Source: Hyphomicrobiales bacterium (GTDB lineage: Bacteria > Pseudomonadota > Alphaproteobacteria > Rhizobiales > Beijerinckiaceae). Taken from it: a stretch of DNA of 13,682 bases. The stretch is taken from assembly GCA_900299065.1 (NCBI GenBank), contig OMIJ01000083.1:1-13682 (forward strand). Reading direction: 5' to 3'. Positions 1 through 6,560 of the stretch are shown here, piece after piece. Under the pieces are notes generated by a model. The model saw only the letters and a program-made list of their open reading frames with translations, was not told the origin of the DNA and did no database searches. Positions within the stretch are counted from its first letter, which is position 1. Each line of letters begins with the position of its first letter. The translations under genes were made by a program, and so were the position numbers.

Positions 1-260
1 CGATCCATCTTGCGCGGATAAATGACGTAATCTCCAATGCGCAATTCATGTACGAAGCGATAAAGCTGGCTGGCGAGAATAGGCACGGATTCATGGCGTG
101 ATTTTATCTGTGCGCGGTCAAAAGCCTCGGTAAATGCCGCACGAGATGGCACAAGCTGGCTGGCATCATTGTCGAGATCAATCGAGCAAAGGGCTAAACA
201 GCTCTTGTCAAGAAACAGGCGATCCGCCTCGTCCTGATTACCGGCGCGAATAGCCCACAT
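1..260 (-). CDS. Mrr-like restriction endonuclease, N-terminal part (cut by window edge)
   Basis: The minus strand encodes about 86 residues opening MWAIRAGNQDEADRLFLDKS, with VPILASQLYRFVHELRIGDY and YPRKMDR further on. This opening, followed by a Q-L-x-R-F-V-H-E-x-x-I-G-D-x-V-x-Y-P segment, is the N-terminal domain I know from proteins annotated as Mrr-type restriction endonucleases. The catalytic Mrr domain would lie beyond base 1 and is not visible, so activity cannot be judged. Such enzymes usually cut methylated or otherwise modified foreign DNA. The ATG at 260 lacks a clear ribosome site. A TTG at 275 in the same frame has GGAG six bases before it and would add MDGKR, so it is a real alternative. 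The frame is closed by a TAG further upstream. The gene lies 95 bases after phaB on the same strand, behind a hairpin that looks like a terminator, so it is probably not part of the pha operon. Confidence 0.7.
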   Translation of the reverse strand, partial: MWAIRAGNQDEADRLFLDKSCLALCSIDLDNDASQLVPSRAAFTEAFDRAQIKSRHESVPILASQLYRFVHELRIGDYVIYPRKMD

Positions 261-280
261 GCGTTTGCCGTCCAAAAGAA

Positions 281-315
281 ACTCCGCCGCACTTATGGAT
301 ACAGTGCGGCGGAGT
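281..315 (-). terminator. Hairpin after phaB, candidate intrinsic terminator
   Basis: A perfect 13-base inverted repeat (281-293 and 303-315, ACTCCGCCGCACT and its complement) encloses a 9-base loop. Read on the minus strand it follows the phaB stop by 39 bases and is followed by TTCTTTTGGA, a short T-rich tract. That is the layout of an intrinsic terminator for phaAB. Its downstream arm also contains the GGCGGAG that would be the ribosome site for a TTG start of the next gene, so it could additionally affect that gene. Confidence 0.65.
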
Positions 316-354
316 GTGATTGGCTCTGACTAAAGAAGGCTGAACAGGATGTGA

Positions 355-1080
355 TCAGGCCATATATTGACCGCCATTGGCGGACAAAGTTGAGCCTGTG
401 ATGAATCCTGCGTTATCAGAAGCTAGGAAGACCACGCAACGGGCGATCTCTTCCGGTTCACCCAAGCGTCCAACAGGAATGTGGGGGAGGATGGATTTTT
501 CAACAACAGCCGGATCAATCGCTTTAACCATTTCAGTGGCGATATAGCCGGGTGTGATGGAATTGACGGTAATGCCGGCGCGGGCCCCTTCCTGCGCAAG
601 AGCTTTGACAAAGCCAATATCACCAGCCTTGGCGGCCGAATAATTGGCCTGGCCCATTTGCCCCTTTTGACCATTGATGGAGGAAATGCAGATCACGCGT
701 CCGAATTTGCGTGTGCGCATGCCTTCCCAAACGGGACGGGTCATGTTGAAGAGCGAATTCAGATTGGTGTTGATCACCGCATTCCATTGATCGAGTGTCA
801 TTTTATGGAACATGGCATCGCGCGTGATGCCGGCATTATTGACCAGAATATCGACAGGTCCCAAATCTTTCTCGACCTGGGCCAGACCTGCCACGCAAGA
901 TTCATAATTGGAGACATCCCATTTATAAACTGCAATGCCTGTTTGCGCTTTGAATTTGGCAGCGGCTTCATCATTGCCGGCATAATTTGCAGCCACAAGA
1001 TAACCAGCCTCTTTCAAAGCAATTGAGATTGCTTCTCCAATGCCACGTGTTCCACCTGTCACTACTGCAACTCGAGCCAT
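355..1080 (-). CDS. phaB: Acetoacetyl-CoA reductase (NADPH-dependent)
   Basis: This 241-residue short-chain dehydrogenase reduces acetoacetyl-CoA to (R)-3-hydroxybutyryl-CoA, the monomer for polyhydroxybutyrate. Visible features are the TGGTRGIG dinucleotide-binding loop (residues 8-15), NNAG (81-84), Asn106, and the catalytic Ser134, Tyr147 and Lys151 in the ISS...YSAAK arrangement. The closing segment with GFITGSTLSANGGQYM is typical of PhaB rather than FabG, although the two are close relatives. A longer frame begins at a GTG at 1092, but the ATG at 1080 has GGAGG five bases upstream and gives the usual MARVAVVTGG opening. The gene follows phaA on the same strand after 97 bases that contain a hairpin, so the two are probably co-transcribed. 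No key residue is missing. Confidence 0.97.
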   Translation of the reverse strand: MARVAVVTGGTRGIGEAISIALKEAGYLVAANYAGNDEAAAKFKAQTGIAVYKWDVSNYESCVAGLAQVEKDLGPVDILVNNAGITRDAMFHKMTLDQWNAVINTNLNSLFNMTRPVWEGMRTRKFGRVICISSINGQKGQMGQANYSAAKAGDIGFVKALAQEGARAGITVNSITPGYIATEMVKAIDPAVVEKSILPHIPVGRLGEPEEIARCVVFLASDNAGFITGSTLSANGGQYMA

Positions 1081-1136
1081 ATGTTCCTCCACAATAGGAT
1101 TTGGCAGGTTGTATCTACCCTGCGATTGATCAGAAT

Positions 1137-1164
1137 AAGCAGATGATCAGAAGACCATCTGCTT
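1137..1164 (-). other. Hairpin between phaA and phaB
   Basis: A perfect 9-base inverted repeat (AAGCAGATG at 1137-1145 and CATCTGCTT at 1156-1164) encloses a 10-base loop between the phaA stop and the phaB start. On the minus strand no T run follows it, so it does not look like a full terminator. It may be an RNA-processing or transcript-stabilising structure that adjusts phaB relative to phaA. That role is inference. Confidence 0.45.
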
Positions 1165-1177
1165 GCGGGTGTTAGAT

Positions 1178-2353
1178 TTAGCGTTCGACAGTCAGGGCTA
1201 TGCCCATGCCGCCGCCAATGCACAGAGTCGCCAGACCCTTGTGTGCATTGCGCCTTTGCATCTCAAACAATAGAGTTGCAAATACACGCGCGCCCGAAGC
1301 GCCAATGGGATGGCCAATAGCGATAGCGCCGCCGTTAACATTCACAATATCGGGATTCCAGCCCATGTCCTTGTTCACAGCTAGAGCTTGTGCGGCAAAG
1401 GCTTCGTTGGCTTCAACCAGATCGAGGTCCTTGACCTTCCAGCCAGCTTTTTCGAGCGCCAGACGCGAAGCAGGAATGGGCCCGGAGCCCATAATGGCAG
1501 GGTCAACACCAGCGGTTGCCCATGATACGATGCGCGCCATAGGGGTAATGCCACGACGTTTGGCTTCATCGGCACTCATCAAAACTACAGCGGCCGCGCC
1601 ATCATTAATGCCCGAGGCATTACCGGCGGTCACAGTGCCATCCTTATTGAAGGCGGGGCGCAATTTGGCCAGCGCATCGAGTGTTGTGCCAGCGCGAATA
1701 TATTCGTCCTGATCGACGATAATATCCCCTTTGCGTGAGGCAATGGTGACGGGCACGATTTCATCCTTGAAGCGGCCGGCTTTCTGCGCTGCTTCTGCCT
1801 TGTTTTGCGAGGCTACCGCAAAGCGATCCTGTTCATCGCGGCTGATCTGCCATTTGGCTGCAACATTCTCGGCGGTAATGCCCATGTGATAGCCTTGAAA
1901 GGCATCGAGCAGACCATCTCGCAACATTGTATCGAGGAATTTTGTATCGCCCATTTTCGTGCCATTGCGCAGATGTGCGGCATGCTGCGACATGGACATG
2001 GATTCCTGACCGCCCGCCACAATGATTTTGGCATCGCCATTGGCAATCTGCTGCATACCAATGGCCACTGCGCGCAGGCCCGAGCCGCATAATTGGTTGA
2101 GGCCCCAAGCTGTCTTCTCCTGCGGGATACCAGCCTTCATAGCTGCCTGACGGGCAGGATTCTGTCCCTGACCAGCGGCCAGAATTTGTCCGAGGATGAC
2201 CTCATCGACTTCGCCCGCCTCTACTTTGGCGCGCCCCAAAGCGCCTTGAATGGCAATGGCGCCCAATTCATGAGCGGGGGTATTGGCAAAAGACCCGTTA
2301 AAAGAGCCGACGGCTGTCCGGGCGGCGCTGGCAATGACGATTTCGCTAGGCAT
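1178..2353 (-). CDS. phaA: Acetyl-CoA acetyltransferase (beta-ketothiolase)
   Basis: This 391-residue thiolase condenses two acetyl-CoA to acetoacetyl-CoA, the first step towards polyhydroxybutyrate, and can run in reverse in degradation. The active-site residues fall exactly where biosynthetic thiolases have them: Cys89 in NQLCGSGLRAV, His348 in GGAIAIGHPIGASGAR and Cys378 in CIGGGMGIA. NEAFAAQ is also present. The frame stays open to 2485, but the ATG at 2353 has a GGGAG ribosome site and gives the standard MPSEIVIASAARTAVGSFNG start. PhaB follows on the same strand and the repressor gene phaR is divergent, which fixes the role in PHB metabolism rather than fatty acid degradation. The 294-base spacer to phaR carries the likely regulatory sites. 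Confidence 0.97.
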   Translation of the reverse strand: MPSEIVIASAARTAVGSFNGSFANTPAHELGAIAIQGALGRAKVEAGEVDEVILGQILAAGQGQNPARQAAMKAGIPQEKTAWGLNQLCGSGLRAVAIGMQQIANGDAKIIVAGGQESMSMSQHAAHLRNGTKMGDTKFLDTMLRDGLLDAFQGYHMGITAENVAAKWQISRDEQDRFAVASQNKAEAAQKAGRFKDEIVPVTIASRKGDIIVDQDEYIRAGTTLDALAKLRPAFNKDGTVTAGNASGINDGAAAVVLMSADEAKRRGITPMARIVSWATAGVDPAIMGSGPIPASRLALEKAGWKVKDLDLVEANEAFAAQALAVNKDMGWNPDIVNVNGGAIAIGHPIGASGARVFATLLFEMQRRNAHKGLATLCIGGGMGIALTVER

Positions 2354-2386
2354 GAATGACTCCCTTTGATCTGAACCAGGTAAAGT

Positions 2387-2413
2387 CTCCGGACATTGCG
2401 ATCTCTTCCGGAG
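2387..2413 (-). other. Possible stem-loop in the phaA leader
   Basis: CTCCGGA (2387-2393) and TCCGGAG (2407-2413) form a perfect 7-base stem around a 13-base loop, starting 34 bases upstream of the phaA start. If the phaA transcript begins further upstream, this would sit in its 5' leader. No function can be assigned from sequence. Confidence 0.3.
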
Positions 2414-2456
2414 GGAAACTCTCTGTGAGGTGCCAAAAGACGCTGGGCTCTCCTCT

Positions 2457-2485
2457 GTTGAACAACCTCGGCCCGACAGGGTCAA
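2457..2485 (-). promoter_or_regulatory. Candidate phaA promoter
   Basis: On the minus strand, TTGACC (2485-2480), a 17-base spacer and TTCAAC (2462-2457) lie about 100 bases upstream of the phaA start. The preceding base gives CTTGAC, the form often conserved in alphaproteobacterial -35 elements, but the -10 element is poor. This is a tentative call. Confidence 0.25.
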
Positions 2486-2543
2486 GCAAAGGTGGATGAA
2501 TTATTCTTGACACTTCGTCTGAGCTGGTCACCAATTAAGATCG

Positions 2544-2578
2544 TGTGCTGCACAAATTTCTTTTCGCGGCTGCACAAA
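2544..2578. promoter_or_regulatory. Repeated TGC-type motif, candidate PhaR operator
   Basis: The ten bases GCTGCACAAA occur twice in direct orientation, at 2547-2556 and 2569-2578, 22 bases apart (about two helical turns). The first copy is part of a perfect dyad, TGTGCTGCACA (2544-2554). PhaR-type repressors of alphaproteobacteria are reported to bind TGC-rich operators, including their own promoter. Here one copy lies just upstream of the candidate -35 of phaR and the other lies in its spacer, as expected for autorepression, and the pair could also act on phaA. The repeats are seen directly. Binding by PhaR is inferred. Confidence 0.5.
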
Positions 2579-2589
2579 AAGCCTATTCT
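2561..2589 (+). promoter_or_regulatory. Candidate phaR promoter
   Basis: TTTTCG (2561-2566), a 17-base spacer and TATTCT (2584-2589) form a plausible sigma-70-like promoter 58 bases upstream of the phaR start. The -35 is weak. The second GCTGCACAAA copy fills the spacer. A small 6-base stem (CTACCT 2588-2593, AGGTAG 2600-2605) lies around the expected transcription start. Confidence 0.4.
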
Positions 2590-2647
2590 ACCTCACAGAA
2601 GGTAGCTGAGGCCGGCACGGGCGCAGCAGTTTGGCTAGTTTGGATGG

Positions 2648-3244
2648 ATGAGTATGAGTGGTGACAAGCAGCCAGTGGCGATTAAAAAATACGCTAATCG
2701 CAGACTTTATCACACAGGAACAAGTAGTTACGTAACCCTTCAGGATTTGGCCGAAATGGTCAAAAAGGGTGAGGATTTTGTGGTTTTTGATGCCAAGACC
2801 AATGAGGACATTACTCGCTCGGTCTTAACCCAGATTATTTTTGAGCAAGAGGGGAAGGACGGTCAGAATCTTTTGCCGATCACCTTCCTGCGACAATTGA
2901 TACGCTTTTATGGCGACAGTATGCAGACTCTGGTGCCGAGCTTTCTGGAGTTTTCGATTGATCGGCTGACCAATGAACAGCAAAGCTTCCGTGATCAGCT
3001 TGCCGGAGCCTTTACCCCTAAGGGTCTGGTCGGTGCGGATATGTTTGCTGCTATGGAAGAACAGACTCGCAAAAACATGAAAATGTTTACGCAGGCCATG
3101 TCGATGTTTTCCCCCTTGGCCCAGACCAGCGGAAAAATGGCCGAGCCTGAGCCAGACACAGCTGCTTCACCCGATATTGAGGCAATGAAGAAGCAAATGC
3201 AGGACATGCAGAAGCAATTGGATAGCCTGTCAAAGAAGAGCTGA
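2648..3244 (+). CDS. phaR: Polyhydroxyalkanoate synthesis repressor PhaR
   Basis: This 198-residue regulator senses PHB. In the family, PhaR represses phasin genes and its own gene, and is released when it binds the polymer. Residues about 11-70 form the conserved N-terminal DNA-binding domain, with IKKYANRRLYHTGTSSYVTL and the diagnostic DITRSVLTQIIFEQE. The middle section FLRQLIRFYGDSMQTLVPSFLE is the PHB-accumulation domain. The C-terminal 50 residues are rich in Met, Gln and Lys (EAMKKQMQDMQKQLDSL) and probably form a coiled coil. The start at 2648 has only an imperfect ribosome site (GGATGG), and a second in-frame ATG at 2654 would remove two residues. It is divergent from phaAB, the usual rhizobial arrangement. 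Its stop abuts the stop of the next, opposite gene. Confidence 0.95.
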   Translation: MSMSGDKQPVAIKKYANRRLYHTGTSSYVTLQDLAEMVKKGEDFVVFDAKTNEDITRSVLTQIIFEQEGKDGQNLLPITFLRQLIRFYGDSMQTLVPSFLEFSIDRLTNEQQSFRDQLAGAFTPKGLVGADMFAAMEEQTRKNMKMFTQAMSMFSPLAQTSGKMAEPEPDTAASPDIEAMKKQMQDMQKQLDSLSKKS

Positions 3245-5218
3245 TCAGGCTACCTTGTCTTGCGGCTTTGGGCCTGATTTCAAATTATCAATGGCCTGAC
3301 CAAAGAAATCGCCCTGGAAGTAATCCACGCCCCATTCGGCGAGCATAGTCGCTGTTGCTTGATTTTCGACCCATTCCGCAACGATTGGAATGTTGAGATG
3401 ATGGGCAAGGTCCACCAAAGTGCGCACGAAGAAGCGATCATCGGTTGAACGCGCCAGATTTTGAACAAAGGCGCCATCAATTTTGACGAGGTCGACGGCA
3501 AGATCGCGTAAATTGCGAAAGGATGTGTGGCCGGCTCCAAAATCATCCATAGCTACACGCACACCAAATTGCTTGATCGTTTCGATCACGCGCATGGTTG
3601 CAGCTATATTTTCAATAACACAGGTCTCGGTGATCTCCATGATCAGACGCTCGGCTGTTCCCGGATGGAGATTGAGTGCCGCCTGGGCCCGGCCGGGCCA
3701 TTCGGGATCATGGGCAGTTGCGCCAGAAATATTAACTGAGAGTTGAAGATCGGGCCGTTCAACCATTAAATCCAGTGCCAGTTCAAGCACACGCTGATCA
3801 AGCAAATGGATCAGACCTACTTTTTCAGCGATTGGAATGATGTCGGAGGGAGGAATGGTTGAGCCGTCCTCGGCATACATGCGCAAAAGGGCTTCATAAA
3901 AACCAGTTTTACCATCGGAAGATCTTACAATGGGTTGCAGGGCAATTCCAATGCGCCGATCATTCAAGGCCGCAATGATCTGATCGGCCATCATTTGCGT
4001 GCGTATGCGCGAGTCATCGCGTGCCAGGCTGGGCTCGTAAATCACCATGCGTTTGGTCGCTTGCTTACGCGCCTGTTGCAGGGATTCTTCAGCTCTTTGT
4101 ATCATGATATGAGGCGAGCGAGCATGGCGGGGCGCAATAATACCGCCTAATCGTATTGAGGCTTGTAGAGCCCCTGCAGATGTATCGATAGGATCAACCG
4201 ATGTTGCATTTATGAAGCGCGCAGCTGCAATTTTGATTTGATCCTGATCGCACGCCTCAAGTGCTAAAGTGATCCGATTGCCGGCATAATGGCATATCTG
4301 ATCTGTCCCTCGCATTTGCGCCTTAATGCGCAGACAGGCTTCCTTGACCACCTCATCGCCAACATCATAGCCAAAACTGTGATTGATCAGCGGCAGATTA
4401 TCAATGGAGATGATCAGAAGACCAAATGAACTTTGCTTTTCCTTGGCCTCTTCAAACATAAAATCAAGATGGGCATGGAATTGACCCCGATCAACGATGA
4501 GAGCCTCGCAATGTTCATAGTCTTGTGCATTGCGATCGACACGCTCAATGAGTTTGGCTTTGATGCGTTCAGGAGAGAGAGACTTATTGACCGATTGCTC
4601 CGGAATGATGCGCACTAATCCATGCGCTCTGGCGGGCCGTCCATCGGGCCCGGCAAACCAGCGCCCGTTATCTTCTATCCATAAAAGTGCATTCGTCGCG
4701 CTTTCTAAATGATCTAATTGCAGTGCATATTGCAAACTATATTGCACGCCTGAGCCTGTGTCTTTGGCATCACTGTCTTGAATAAGCTTGGCGCGTGATA
4801 TTTTGGAAATCGGTGCGGTCAATTCTGTATAATGAGCACCCGATAAGAGCGGCGTGAGATCTTTGATGCCAAAAATCTCAAGCGCATTCGCACCCCAGAT
4901 CAGACGATCTTGAGGCAGATTCCATTCATAAACGACAGCTTTGATTGCATTTAATATCCGCCGCGGATCCGGCAGGCCAGCGCCAGTGTTATTGGAGGTG
5001 CCGGGTTGATGATGCGTCTGCGATTGAGGGGGAGGGGATGATAATGGCGCAGTTGCAGAAGGAGGCGTGCCAGTCGGCTTGATGACGCTGTTAATGCGCG
5101 CAGTCGTCGGAGGCTGTTCTCGCGGCGCCGGAGATAATTGGCCCAAAGGCTTTTTTAACAAAATTGAAATGCGTTCCACGCGAGCACCACATCCGCAAAC
5201 TTGAACCAAGCTCAACAA
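3245..5218 (-). CDS. PAS-like / degenerate GGDEF / EAL protein, probable c-di-GMP phosphodiesterase
   Basis: About 657 residues. The order is: a variable N-terminus with a Pro/Ser/Thr-rich linker (about 28-82), a PAS-like segment (about 88-205, with VVYEWNLPQDRLIWG), a GGDEF-type domain (about 262-395) and an EAL domain (about 410-640). The GGDEF signature reads AGNRI (312-316), so cyclase activity is very unlikely. The EAL domain keeps its catalytic set: EALLR (442-446), Asn496 in VNIS, Glu531 in ITET, DDFGAG (558-563), KID (579-581), AEWVE (614-618) and QGDFFG (635-640). It should therefore hydrolyse cyclic di-GMP. No transmembrane segment or signal peptide is evident, so it is probably cytosolic. 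The start is uncertain: the frame opens at tandem TTG codons close to a GGAG, and a GTG about 12 codons later is possible. It lies 74 bases downstream of the DUF985 gene on the same strand and converges on phaR. Confidence 0.85.
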   Translation of the reverse strand: MLSLVQVCGCGARVERISILLKKPLGQLSPAPREQPPTTARINSVIKPTGTPPSATAPLSSPPPQSQTHHQPGTSNNTGAGLPDPRRILNAIKAVVYEWNLPQDRLIWGANALEIFGIKDLTPLLSGAHYTELTAPISKISRAKLIQDSDAKDTGSGVQYSLQYALQLDHLESATNALLWIEDNGRWFAGPDGRPARAHGLVRIIPEQSVNKSLSPERIKAKLIERVDRNAQDYEHCEALIVDRGQFHAHLDFMFEEAKEKQSSFGLLIISIDNLPLINHSFGYDVGDEVVKEACLRIKAQMRGTDQICHYAGNRITLALEACDQDQIKIAAARFINATSVDPIDTSAGALQASIRLGGIIAPRHARSPHIMIQRAEESLQQARKQATKRMVIYEPSLARDDSRIRTQMMADQIIAALNDRRIGIALQPIVRSSDGKTGFYEALLRMYAEDGSTIPPSDIIPIAEKVGLIHLLDQRVLELALDLMVERPDLQLSVNISGATAHDPEWPGRAQAALNLHPGTAERLIMEITETCVIENIAATMRVIETIKQFGVRVAMDDFGAGHTSFRNLRDLAVDLVKIDGAFVQNLARSTDDRFFVRTLVDLAHHLNIPIVAEWVENQATATMLAEWGVDYFQGDFFGQAIDNLKSGPKPQDKVA

Positions 5219-5292
5219 GGCTCCATAGGACTACAATGCCGCGCAGCAGTTAATGCCGAGTTGCAGGTATGCAAAAAAATTTCGAGGTAAAC

Positions 5293-5319
5293 TTAAAACT
5301 GGCGCGGCGTCGGGCGCCA
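5293..5319 (-). terminator. Candidate terminator overlapping the DUF985 stop
   Basis: On the minus strand TGGCGC (5319-5314) and GCGCCA (5305-5300) pair around an 8-base loop, and GTTTTAAGTTT follows immediately, with the TAA stop inside the T-rich tract. A run of seven T lies another 14 bases on (5279-5273). This resembles a short intrinsic terminator for the P450-gloB-DUF985 group, partly separating the EAL gene downstream. The stem is only 6 bases. Confidence 0.4.
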
Positions 5320-5754
5320 ATCCTTTGGTGCAAGCTCAAAGCCGGCAAACTCAAAGGCCGGGGCCACTGTACAGCCCACAAGAGTCCAGGCTCCCAGACT
5401 TGTTGCCGTCTGCCAGGCTTTGGGCGGCACGGTATATTGAGGCCTTTGCCCCGATTTGAGTTCCGGCCCCAAAAGAATTGACTCGGCATCATGGCCATTT
5501 GTTGAAATGGTCAGGACTAAAGGTCCACCTGCGTAATAATGCCAGGTCTCGCTGACATCGATCCTGTGCCAGGCCGAGACATCGCCAGTGTCGAGCAGAT
5601 AATAAATCTGCGAAGAGGCAGCGCGACCATTAGCATAGGTCGCTTCATCGCGATAGGTCTCCAGATAATAACCGCCCTCGGGATGGGGTTTGAGTGACAA
5701 GGCTTCGATGACCTCGCGCGCGGTCAGGGTGTGATAGCGATCAACGTCTGTCAT
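5293..5754 (-). CDS. Cupin family protein, DUF985
   Basis: This 153-residue protein has the whole set of DUF985 landmarks: HPEGGYYLETYR near the N-terminus, YYLLDTGDVSAWHRIDVSE, TWHYYAGGPL, LGPELKSG, VPPKAWQTA, and the closing WTLVGCTVAPAFEFAGFELA. The fold is a single cupin barrel. Its biochemical role is not established, and I do not infer a substrate. The two His in AWHR and TWHY are candidate metal ligands. The ATG at 5754 lies 17 bases after the stop of the glyoxalase II-like gene, so the two are probably co-transcribed and perhaps translationally coupled, since no strong ribosome site is seen. A GC-rich stem covers the last codons (see terminator entry). Confidence 0.9.
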   Translation of the reverse strand: MTDVDRYHTLTAREVIEALSLKPHPEGGYYLETYRDEATYANGRAASSQIYYLLDTGDVSAWHRIDVSETWHYYAGGPLVLTISTNGHDAESILLGPELKSGQRPQYTVPPKAWQTATSLGAWTLVGCTVAPAFEFAGFELAPKDWRPTPRQF

Positions 5755-5771
5755 ATGTCACTTAGTGCTTG

Positions 5772-6542
5772 TTAAAATTTGTTCTTGCGGGCGCGCAGTT
5801 CGGCAAACACATCGGCCACGGGTGCATGTGGCAAGCCGACGCTTTGTCTGATGCTGGCTTGATCGGCACGTAGGAAAGGATTGGTTGCCAGTTCTAGCGC
5901 CAAAGTGGTTGGCAAAGTGAACGCGCCTGATTGGCGCAGCTCTGTCACTTTTTGCATCCGCTCCTGCAATTGCGGATTGTCTGGCTCCATAGCGACAGCA
6001 AAACGGCCATTGGCCAGAGTATATTCATGACCGCAATAGATTTGTGTGTCAGTTGGCAGAGCGGCAAGCTTTTGCAGACTGTCCCACATGATTGCTGCCG
6101 GTGTTTCAAATACGCGGCCGCAGCCCATGGCAAAGAGCATATCTCCGGCAAAGAGAATTTTATCTTCTGGAAACCAATAAACGACATGGCCAATGGTATG
6201 GCCGGGTGTGGCCAGTACTTTCACCTTGAGCGAGCCGAGCGCGAGCTGATCTTCATCACTCACAGCCTGATCATGAGCACCGATTTGATCGGCCTCTAAT
6301 TTAGGGACGATGACATGCACTTGAGGAAATCTGGCCTTCACCTCAGGAATGCCACCAATATGATCCTTATGGCGATGTGTGACGAAGATATGGGTGAGGT
6401 TCCATCCCGTCTTTGCTAATTCGTCCAGAACTGGCGCAGCCTCTGGCACATCAATGGCGGCTGTCGCGCCCGTTCTGGGGTCATGAATGAGCAGTCCGAA
6501 ATTGTCTTCAAGACATTTAAACTGGCGGATCTCTGATCGCAT
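5772..6542 (-). CDS. gloB: Hydroxyacylglutathione hydrolase (glyoxalase II)-like metallo-beta-lactamase-fold hydrolase
   Basis: This 256-residue enzyme would hydrolyse S-lactoylglutathione to lactate and glutathione, completing methylglyoxal detoxification in the cytosol. The binuclear metal site is visible: THRHKDH (55-61), the His of TPGHTIGH, the Asp of FAGDMLF and the His of YCGHEYTLAN. GCGRVFE and a basic C-terminus (RARKNKF) match glyoxalase II rather than other family members, and the length fits. A GTG at 6551 would add three residues, but the ATG at 6542 gives the better start, MRSEIRQFKCLEDNFG. It sits between a P450 gene (18 bases upstream) and the DUF985 gene (17 bases downstream), so it is almost certainly in an operon with them. 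Confidence 0.9.
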   Translation of the reverse strand: MRSEIRQFKCLEDNFGLLIHDPRTGATAAIDVPEAAPVLDELAKTGWNLTHIFVTHRHKDHIGGIPEVKARFPQVHVIVPKLEADQIGAHDQAVSDEDQLALGSLKVKVLATPGHTIGHVVYWFPEDKILFAGDMLFAMGCGRVFETPAAIMWDSLQKLAALPTDTQIYCGHEYTLANGRFAVAMEPDNPQLQERMQKVTELRQSGAFTLPTTLALELATNPFLRADQASIRQSVGLPHAPVADVFAELRARKNKF

Positions 6543-6560
6543 AAGTGACACGTCCAGTTT

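Noticed and set aside
481..1026. Plus-strand open frame of 181 codons opposite phaB
   Set aside because: It lies wholly within phaB and its translation resembles no family, so it is a shadow.
2346..2534. Minus-strand frame of 62 codons in the phaA leader
   Set aside because: It overlaps the phaA start and regulatory spacer, has no ribosome site, and no recognisable product.
3223..3252. Seven-base stem TAGCCTG/CAGGCTA across the phaR and EAL stops, considered as a shared terminator
   Set aside because: The 16-base loop and lack of a T run on either strand make it too weak to call.
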